In this document: positions 16,472-22,831 of the stretch, one piece after another
Layout of the letters: each line of letters opens with the position of its first letter
How positions within the stretch are numbered: the stretch's first letter is position 1
From: Rhodopseudomonas_A palustris_F
GTDB lineage: Bacteria; Pseudomonadota; Alphaproteobacteria; Rhizobiales; Xanthobacteraceae
DNA: 64,000 nucleotides
NCBI RefSeq assembly: GCF_000013745.1
Contig: NC_007925.1
Coordinates: 744,001 to 808,000 of the forward strand
Direction of reading: 5' to 3'
The notes under the pieces: model-generated
The model's database searches: none
What the model was told of the DNA's origin: nothing
What the model saw: only the letters and a program-made list of their open reading frames with translations
Made by a program: the position numbers and the translations under genes

Positions 16472-17812
16472 TTGGTACAGGCTCAGACCGCGGCACGCGA
16501 AATGCCGACTTTCATGTTCGATCGCGCCGCCGAAACCATGCCGCGCGGCCAGCTCGCTGCATTGCAGCTCGAGCGGCTGAAAAAGACCCTCGAGCGCGCC
16601 TATCGGGCGGTGCCGCATTATCGCGCCAAGTTCGACGAAGCCGGCGTCGCGCCGGACGATCTGAAGTCGCTCGCCGACATCGTCCGCTTCCCGTTCACCC
16701 AGAAGACCGATCTGCGCGACAATTATCCGTTCGGCATGTTCGCGGTGCCGCGCGAGCAGATGCTGCGGATCCACGCCTCGTCCGGCACCACCGGCAAACC
16801 GACCGTGGTCGGCTACACCAAGCACGATCTCGACACCTGGTCGGAGCTGATGGCGCGCTCGATGGCGAGTGCCGGCGCGCTGCCCGACGACATCGTGCAC
16901 AATGCCTATGGCTACGGCCTGTTCACCGGCGGCCTCGGTGCCCACTACGGCGCCGAGCGGCTCGGCTGCACCGTGGTGCCGGTGTCGGGCGGCGGCACCG
17001 AACGGCAGGTCTCGCTTCTGAAGGATTTCGGCGCCAACGTGCTGTGCTCGACGCCGTCCTATGCGCTGAACATCGCCGAGGTCGCCGAGCAGATGGGCGC
17101 GGATCTGCGCCAGGCGCCGTTGCGGGTCGGGCTGTTCGGTGCCGAGCCGTGGAGCGACGCGATGCGCCGCGACCTCGAGGCGCGGCTCGGCATCCGGGCG
17201 ATGGACGTCTATGGGCTGTCCGAGATCATGGGACCGGGGGTGGCCTGCGAATGCGCCGCGCAGGCCGGGCTGCACGGCTGGGAAGACCACTTCCTGTTCG
17301 AGACCATCGATCCGGAAACGCTGCAGCCGCTGCCGATCGGCGCGGTCGGCGAGTTGGTCATCACCACGCTGACCAAAGAAGCGCTGCCGATGATCCGCTA
17401 TCGGACCCGCGACATCACCCGGCTCAGCAACGAGCCCTGCGGCTGCGGCCGCAGCCATGTCCGCATCATGCGGGTCACCGGGCGCGACGACGACATGCTG
17501 ATCATCCGCGGCGTCAACGTCTATCCGTCGCAGGTCGAATCGGTGCTGGTCGGCTTTCCCGGCATCGCGCCGCATTATCAGCTGGTGCTGACCCGCGAGA
17601 AGGCGCTCGATAGCATGACCGTCGAGGTCGAGATGACGCCGGACGCAGCGCTCGACGACGCCGGCCGGCTGCGCAAGGCCGCCGAGGTGACCCATCACGT
17701 CAAGTCGTTGATCGGCGTCACCTGCCGGGTGGTGGTCAAGTCGCCCGGCGAAGTGCCGCGCTCGCAGGGCAAGGCGGTGCGGGTCAAGGACCAGCGCAAC
17801 ATCGCCGGCTGA
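16472..17812 (+). CDS. paaK: Phenylacetate-CoA ligase family protein (copy 2)
   Basis: AMP-forming aryl-CoA ligase (446 aa from a TTG start) closely related to the ligase at 968, with HASSGTTGKPTVVGYTKHD, NAYGYGLFTGGLGAHYGAER and DVYGLSEIMGPG. It additionally has a CGCGRSH loop. The TTG at 16472 is chosen because GGGAGA lies 5 bases upstream; an ATG at 16502 without a ribosome site is the alternative. It lies 52 bp after the gamma subunit and is probably the last gene of the ior operon. It may activate phenylacetate, indoleacetate or another aryl acid. Confidence 0.9.
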   Translation: MVQAQTAAREMPTFMFDRAAETMPRGQLAALQLERLKKTLERAYRAVPHYRAKFDEAGVAPDDLKSLADIVRFPFTQKTDLRDNYPFGMFAVPREQMLRIHASSGTTGKPTVVGYTKHDLDTWSELMARSMASAGALPDDIVHNAYGYGLFTGGLGAHYGAERLGCTVVPVSGGGTERQVSLLKDFGANVLCSTPSYALNIAEVAEQMGADLRQAPLRVGLFGAEPWSDAMRRDLEARLGIRAMDVYGLSEIMGPGVACECAAQAGLHGWEDHFLFETIDPETLQPLPIGAVGELVITTLTKEALPMIRYRTRDITRLSNEPCGCGRSHVRIMRVTGRDDDMLIIRGVNVYPSQVESVLVGFPGIAPHYQLVLTREKALDSMTVEVEMTPDAALDDAGRLRKAAEVTHHVKSLIGVTCRVVVKSPGEVPRSQGKAVRVKDQRNIAG

Positions 17813-17839
17813 TCTGGTGCGCCTGCCAAGATTCGCGCC

Positions 17840-17960
17840 GTCATTCCGGGGCGCGAGCCCTTGGGCGAGCGAACCCGGAATCTTGCAGCGACTGTAGACC
17901 CACCCCTGTTGCGAGATTCCGGGTTCGCGCGAGCTTGCGCTCTCGCGCCCCGGAATGACG
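17840..17960. repeat. Dispersed palindromic repeat, family B (copy 2)
   Basis: Bounded by CGTCATTCCGG and CCGGAATGACG, with related but diverged internal sequence (GGCGCGAGCCCTTGGGCGAG). It lies between the convergent ligase and trpB2 genes, the same convergent arrangement as copy 1. Confidence 0.85.
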
Positions 17961-18022
17961 GCCCCGTTGTGTGTCCGATCGAACCAAGACGCGCTCGTGG
18001 TGGCGAGCGCGTCTTTCGGAGG

Positions 18023-19387
18023 TTACGCCGCGATGTTCGGCAGGTCGGCCAGCGACTGCGCCAGCGCCGCCTCGTCGTAGTCGAGGTCGACCAGCTTGCC
18101 TTCGAAGAAATTGATATAGGCCTGCATGTCGAAATGGCCGTGGCCGGACAGGTTGAAGACGATGGTCTCCGCCTTGCCCTCGGCCTTGCAGCGCAACGCC
18201 TCGTCGATCGCGCAGCGCACCGCGTGGGTGGATTCCGGCGCCGGCACGATGCCTTCGGCGCGGGCGAACTGCACCCCGGCCTCGAAGCAGCCGCGCTGCT
18301 GATAGGAGCGCGCCTCGATCAGCCCGAGCTCATAGGCGTGCGACACCATCGCGCTCATGCCGTGATAGCGCAGCCCGCCGGCGTGGAAGCCGGGCGGCAT
18401 GAAGGTCGAGCCCAGCGTGTGCATCTTCATCAGCGGCGTCAGATGCGCGGTGTCGCCGAAATCATAGGCGTATTTGCCGCGGGTCAGCGTCGGGCAGGCG
18501 GCGGGCTCCACCGCGATGAAGCGGCGCGAGCGGCCGCCGCGCAGCTGCAGCCCGAGATAGGGGAAGCACAACCCGGCGAAGTTGGAGCCGCCGCCGGCGC
18601 AGCCGATCACCACGTCGGGATCGTCGTTGGCGAGTTCGAACTGCCGGATGGTCTCTTCGCCGATGATGGTCTGGTGCAGCATCACATGGTTGAGCACCGA
18701 GCCCAGCGCATATTTCACGCCCGGGTCCTTGGCGGCGATCTCGACCGCCTCGGAAATCGCCATGCCGAGCGAGCCCGGGCTGTTGGGATCCTTGGCCAGC
18801 ACGGCGCGGCCGGCTTCGGTCTCGTTCGACGGCGACGCCACGCAGCGCGCGCCGTAGGTTTCCATCAGCGCGCGGCGATACGGCTTCTGGTCGTACGACA
18901 CCCGGACCTGAAACACCGTGACGTCGATGCCGAACAGCGAGCCGGCGAACGCCAGCGACGAGCCCCATTGGCCGGCGCCGGTTTCGGTCGACAGCCGCTT
19001 GATGCCGGCTTCCTTGTTGTACCAGGCCTGCGGCACCGCGGTGTTCGGCTTGTGCGAGCCGGCCGGCGAGACGCCTTCATATTTGAAATAGATCTTGGCC
19101 GGGGTATCGAGCAGCCTCTCCAGCCGCCGGGCGCGGATCAGCGGCGACGGCCGCCACATCCGGAACACGTCGCGCACCGGATCGGGAATTTCGATGTAGC
19201 GTTCGGTCGAAACTTCCTGAAGGATCAGATTCATCGGAAACAGCGGCTCGAGATCCGACGGGCCGATCGGCTGATGCGTGCCGGGATGCAGCACCGCCGG
19301 CATCGGCTTGGGAAAATCTGCGTTCAGATTGTACCAAGCCTTTGGAATCTGATCTTCGTCGAGCACGTATTTGACCTGGTCGCTCAT
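18023..19387 (-). CDS. trpB2: TrpB2-type tryptophan synthase beta-like PLP enzyme
   Basis: A 454-aa PLP-dependent fold-type II enzyme of the TrpB2 branch, longer than classical TrpB (about 400 aa). The PLP-binding Lys is in GVSPAGSHKPNTAVPQAWYN, and the phosphate-binding Gly-rich loop is in VIGCAGGGSNFAGL. ETGAGQWGSSLAFAG is typical of the family. GGGGAGAG upstream of the ATG supports the start. TrpB2 condenses indole with serine or a serine derivative. Location beside an indolepyruvate oxidoreductase operon suggests indole salvage or tryptophan turnover, but no trpA is nearby, so this is inference. Confidence 0.88.
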   Translation of the reverse strand: MSDQVKYVLDEDQIPKAWYNLNADFPKPMPAVLHPGTHQPIGPSDLEPLFPMNLILQEVSTERYIEIPDPVRDVFRMWRPSPLIRARRLERLLDTPAKIYFKYEGVSPAGSHKPNTAVPQAWYNKEAGIKRLSTETGAGQWGSSLAFAGSLFGIDVTVFQVRVSYDQKPYRRALMETYGARCVASPSNETEAGRAVLAKDPNSPGSLGMAISEAVEIAAKDPGVKYALGSVLNHVMLHQTIIGEETIRQFELANDDPDVVIGCAGGGSNFAGLCFPYLGLQLRGGRSRRFIAVEPAACPTLTRGKYAYDFGDTAHLTPLMKMHTLGSTFMPPGFHAGGLRYHGMSAMVSHAYELGLIEARSYQQRGCFEAGVQFARAEGIVPAPESTHAVRCAIDEALRCKAEGKAETIVFNLSGHGHFDMQAYINFFEGKLVDLDYDEAALAQSLADLPNIAA

Positions 19388-19601
19388 GCAACTCTCCCCT
19401 TGATCGCTTCCGGAAGAGGTGCTTGCGGAACGCCTCGATCACCTCAACTGCCTGTCTCGCAGCGCCGCGGACCATAGGTGCGCGGTGCCGGCAGCTGCCT
19501 TGACCAAGATCAATTCTGCTCGATTTGTAGTCAAGGGCAGCATGGCGTTTCGTTGCGCAGCGCCGCGGCAGTCGATTGCGATCGCGCCGACACGGCGTGC
19601 C
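19388..19601 (-). other. Leader/promoter region of trpB2
   Basis: A 214-bp gap upstream of trpB2 and downstream of the sugar kinase gene. No convincing terminator, Trp-rich leader peptide or repeat was seen. It presumably holds the trpB2 promoter. Confidence 0.4.
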
Positions 19602-20570
19602 TCAAATCAGCGGCGATGTGGCGACGCGCGCGGCTTCGGCGATCTCGCGGATGCGGACCTGCGGCAGGAAGTTCGCAATATCCTGCGGCTGCGCCAGTTC
19701 GGTGCCGGGATTGACCAACGCGGCCGTGCCCGCCGCGATGCCGAAGCGCAGCGCGGTGGCAAGATCGGGATCGTTTTGCAGGCTCCACACCATTGCCGCC
19801 AGGAAGCTGTCGCCGGCGCCGGACACGGTGGCGGCCTCGACCGCAAGGCCTTCGGCGCGCAGCGCGCGGTCGCGGCTGACCAGCAGCGCGCCGTTCGGTC
19901 CCATGCTGAGCGCCACCATCTCCACCAGGCCGCGATCGATCAAGTCGCGCGCGGCGTCGATCAGCGTGGCGTCGTCGTCGCAGTTCAAGCCGGTCAGATT
20001 CCAGAATTCGCTGAGGCTCGGCTTGATCAAGAACAGGCCGCTCTGCAGCGCGGCCTGCAGCGGCTGTCGCGAGGTGTCGACCACGACCTTGGCGCCGAGC
20101 GCGCTGCCGGCCTGCACGATGCGGCCGAAGAAATCCTCCGGCGCGCCGGGCGGCACGCTGCCGCTGGCGATGATGAAGGCGGGCGGCCCCACCAGTGCGG
20201 CTTGAATCAGTTGCGCCCACTCCGGATCGGCGAGCGGCGATCCCGGCATCATGAAGCGGAATTGCTGCCGCGTGCTCTCCTCGAACACCGTGAAATCTTC
20301 GCGGGTCTCCGCCGCCACCGCCACGGTGATGCCGTTGATGCCTTCGCGGTCGAGCAGCTCGCGCAACAATTCGCCGGTGGCGCCGCCGCTGGGATAGACC
20401 GCGCGGACCTCGCCGCCGAGCCGCTGGATGACCCGCGCGACGTTGATACCGCCGCCGCCGGGGTGGCGCCGCAGCGGCGCGCAACGTAGCTTGGAGAAAG
20501 CAGCAATCTTACCGACCGAGGTCGAGGCATCGATGGCGGGGCTGGGCGTGACGGTGACGATCTGGGACAA
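19602..20570 (-). CDS. PfkB-family hexose kinase (1-phosphofructokinase/6-phosphofructokinase 2 type)
   Basis: A 322-aa ribokinase-fold sugar kinase. TVTPSPAIDASTSVGKI at the N-terminus and PGGGGINVARVIQRLGG are characteristic of the FruK/PfkB/LacC subgroup. The C-terminal ATP/catalytic motif VSGAGDSFLAAMVWSL carries the catalytic Asp. The TTG start has AGGA 8 bases upstream. Family members phosphorylate fructose-1-P, fructose-6-P or tagatose-6-P; the exact substrate cannot be told. No PTS or sugar genes are adjacent. Confidence 0.87.
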   Translation of the reverse strand: MSQIVTVTPSPAIDASTSVGKIAAFSKLRCAPLRRHPGGGGINVARVIQRLGGEVRAVYPSGGATGELLRELLDREGINGITVAVAAETREDFTVFEESTRQQFRFMMPGSPLADPEWAQLIQAALVGPPAFIIASGSVPPGAPEDFFGRIVQAGSALGAKVVVDTSRQPLQAALQSGLFLIKPSLSEFWNLTGLNCDDDATLIDAARDLIDRGLVEMVALSMGPNGALLVSRDRALRAEGLAVEAATVSGAGDSFLAAMVWSLQNDPDLATALRFGIAAGTAALVNPGTELAQPQDIANFLPQVRIREIAEAARVATSPLI

Positions 20571-20613
20571 CGGAAATCCTGATGGTAGTGGCGCGAGGGC
20601 TCGCTTGTTGGAG

Positions 20614-20670
20614 AGGATGATCCCGAAAATCGGATGCCGGTTTTCGGAAAAATCGTGCTCAATCTAGCAC
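20614..20670. repeat. Short dispersed repeat, family E (CCGAAAA/TTTTCGG)
   Basis: A hairpin with CCGAAAA and TTTTCGG arms followed by AATCGTGCTCAATCTAGCAC. A related sequence is at 57591-57659. The surrounding 20571-20907 gap (337 bp) contains no convincing gene. Confidence 0.55.
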
Positions 20671-20907
20671 GACTCTCATGGCTTCAATGCGACCGCCGCC
20701 GCATCGCGTGGCGCTAACGACGAGCCGGCCGGCCGGTAGCGCGCATCGCGCACGGCTTCGGCCGTGCGGCTGCGACAAGATACCCCAGCACGTGGGACCG
20801 TTCCGCGCCGTGGCATTTACCAGCTCGGCGATGGTTCAAGCCGATCGCGGCGGGCAGGATCGCCGCGTTTCGAATGGGGTCGAGGTCTGGACGCGGCGTC
20901 GTCGCGA

Positions 20908-21081
20908 TCAGGACACCTCGCGGCGGGCGAACTCGACGTCGCGTTCGATCGACTGATCGGCCACTTCCATCGCCGCCATCTTGATCAGCAGCACCGCATG
21001 GCCGAGCTTCAAGGCCTCGGCCTGTTCGATGCACTCCTCCAACTTGTCGGACAGCCACGCAAATTCTTCCGGGATCGGCAT
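20908..21081 (-). CDS. Small conserved-looking protein downstream of luxI
   Basis: A 57-aa acidic helical protein starting MPIPEEFAWLSDKLEECIEQ and ending SIERDVEFARREVS. The ATG is preceded by GAGTGAGG. The frame stays open far upstream, but its codons there are an antisense or shadow reading of luxI, so the internal ATG is chosen. It lies 176 bp after luxI in the same direction and may belong to the quorum-sensing transcript. No family is recognised. The function is unknown. Confidence 0.55.
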   Translation of the reverse strand: MPIPEEFAWLSDKLEECIEQAEALKLGHAVLLIKMAAMEVADQSIERDVEFARREVS

Positions 21082-21257
21082 GTCAGCCTCACTCTCTCGC
21101 CTGGTGCAAGGCGCTGGTTCGGGATGGTCGATCAGCCAGCGCGACTGCATTCCGCGGTGGCGGCCAATTCGCCACGGCCGTACAGAATTCAACAATCTCG
21201 CTCGGCGATCCATGGCAAGAACTGACCATTGACCCCCGCGATCGATGGCCCTTACCG

Positions 21258-21884
21258 TTAGGCGAGCTTGCGCTGCAATGCGCCCGCAGGTTGCGGTATC
21301 GGCTCCAGCACCGGCACGCCGATGCCTGCGGTGCGCCGGACCCGCTCCAGCGAGTCCTCGCCGATCTCGAACATCACCGCCATCAGCGTTTCGCCATTGA
21401 CCTCGCGCGGCAGGCCCAAGGGGTGAACCCGAAATCCGGCGTCCTGCACCACCGGCATCCGGAACGAACGGATCACCGCGGTGACCGCGCAGAGCCCTTG
21501 TTGCAGGCCGTATTCCTGCAGTCCGGCGAGCAGTTCGTAGTAGGTGCTGCCGCCGCGCCTGTCGCGCGACACCGACATCCTGGTCATTTCCAGCATATCG
21601 CTGCGTTGCGGCACCGCTCCGTCGACCAGATAGGAAAAGACCTCGCTCAGCATGTGCGGCGCCTGCGTCGGATACAGCCGGAAACAACCGATCACCCGTT
21701 CGTCGTCGAGGGCCACGACATAGACGGTCTTCTCGTTGTCGTACTGATCGACCTCGTAGCGGCCGTCCTTCTCGAAGTCGGTCCAGCCGCGCTCCTTGAC
21801 GAAGATCTCGTGGCGGAAGCGGAACTGGCGCTCCAAGATTTCGCGGTAGCGGAGTTGATTGGCCTGGTCGATCACCCGGATCAT
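21258..21884 (-). CDS. LuxI-family acyl-homoserine-lactone synthase (RpaI/BraI/BjaI-like)
   Basis: A 208-aa autoinducer synthase. The conserved LuxI residues are visible: RFRHEIFVKERGW (Arg, Phe, Trp), YEVDQYDNE (Glu/Asp pair), VIGCFRLYPTQAPHMLSEVF, and LEMTRMSV with the Glu and Arg. The segment GLPREVNGETLMAV matches my memory of the Rhodopseudomonas/Bradyrhizobium synthases that use acyl-CoA (p-coumaroyl-, cinnamoyl- or isovaleryl-CoA) instead of acyl-ACP. AGGAG lies 8 bases before the ATG. It is paired with the luxR gene upstream. The acyl group used is unknown. Confidence 0.92.
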   Translation of the reverse strand: MIRVIDQANQLRYREILERQFRFRHEIFVKERGWTDFEKDGRYEVDQYDNEKTVYVVALDDERVIGCFRLYPTQAPHMLSEVFSYLVDGAVPQRSDMLEMTRMSVSRDRRGGSTYYELLAGLQEYGLQQGLCAVTAVIRSFRMPVVQDAGFRVHPLGLPREVNGETLMAVMFEIGEDSLERVRRTAGIGVPVLEPIPQPAGALQRKLA

Positions 21885-21900
21885 GATGCGCTCCTGCGGT

Positions 21901-21919
21901 TGCCCGTAGGAGCAGGGCA
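21901..21919. promoter_or_regulatory. Possible lux-box-like inverted repeat
   Basis: TGCCCGTAGGAGCAGGGCA has 5-bp perfect arms and a 9-bp centre, and lies 17-35 bases upstream of the luxI start. Position and size resemble a LuxR-type site, but it is close to the ribosome site and the arms are short, so it may instead be a chance hairpin. Confidence 0.25.
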
Positions 21920-21964
21920 CGGCGGCCCGGCGCGGCTCTATTCAGAGAACTGGGTATTGACTCC

Positions 21965-22702
21965 TCACAGCTCGATCTCGCCGCGTCGGATCGACTCCAC
22001 CACCGCCTGGGTCTTGGTACAGGCGTCGAGCTTGCGCATCGCCGAGGCCATGTGTTTGTTCACGGTGTCGGTGGAGATCGCCAAAATCCGCGCGGTGTCC
22101 CACGCGGTCTTGCCGACCGCCGCCCAGGCGACGACCTCGCGCTCTCGCGGCGACAGCGTGGTTTGCCGCCGCGCGGGGGGCTCGCGCATCGTCATCAACT
22201 GATTCATCGCATAGATCGCGATCAGCTCCATCGCCGCCGTCGCCGCCGGGCTGGCGTCGATCTCGGGGCCGCCGAACGAGATCGCGGCCTCGTAGCCCCG
22301 CATGCCGAAGATCGGCACGCAGAAGCCGCGCCGCATGTCGTAGTCGTGCGCCGCGCAGTCCATCACCGCCGCGGTCTTTTTGTCCGACCTGTCCCACGGC
22401 GCGTCGGACCAGCAGAACGCCCGGGTCTGCTGGCGCGCATGCGCCGCGATCGGGTCGTGATCTTGGTAGTTGTCCTGCAGGTATTGACCGAACCAGGCTT
22501 CCGGCCAATGCCGCAGCAAGACCCGCTTGTCGAAGGCGTTGCAAGCGAGCTTGGGCGCCGCGGCGATCACGAAGGACCGATAGCCGTAGGCGGCTGCGGC
22601 GTCGCGGACCGCATCGATCAGCGCTCGCGGCGAGGTCGTGGTTTGAAAACGCTCGATCGCGGCCAGAGCCCGGTCAAAATGCCTGAATTCCGAGCCGGGC
22701 AT
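21965..22702 (-). CDS. LuxR-family autoinducer-responsive regulator
   Basis: A 245-aa regulator. The N-terminal autoinducer-binding domain (about 20-160) contains HWPEAWFGQYLQDNYQDHDP, with the conserved Trp, Tyr and Asp of LuxR-type ligand pockets. The C-terminal GerE helix-turn-helix domain contains LSPREREVVAWAAVGKTAWD and STDTVNKHMASAMRKL. The start at 22702 has GAGG upstream; a TTG 66 bases earlier is a longer alternative. It precedes luxI in the same direction, a regulator-synthase arrangement. It probably senses the lactone made by the neighbour. Confidence 0.92.
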   Translation of the reverse strand: MPGSEFRHFDRALAAIERFQTTTSPRALIDAVRDAAAAYGYRSFVIAAAPKLACNAFDKRVLLRHWPEAWFGQYLQDNYQDHDPIAAHARQQTRAFCWSDAPWDRSDKKTAAVMDCAAHDYDMRRGFCVPIFGMRGYEAAISFGGPEIDASPAATAAMELIAIYAMNQLMTMREPPARRQTTLSPREREVVAWAAVGKTAWDTARILAISTDTVNKHMASAMRKLDACTKTQAVVESIRRGEIEL

Positions 22703-22831
22703 TCGCGTTGTCCTCGTACCGCCGAACGAGATCTTCGCAACTATTACACACCGCAACGGGGTCGACAACGGCGGGCGCCGATCGGGGCGAGATTCGCCCC
22801 GGCGCGGGATCCGCGCCGGGGGACGTTACGA

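Noticed and set aside
21901..21919. Confident lux box before luxI
   Set aside because: Arms of only 5 bp and too close to the luxI ribosome site; kept only as a low-confidence feature.
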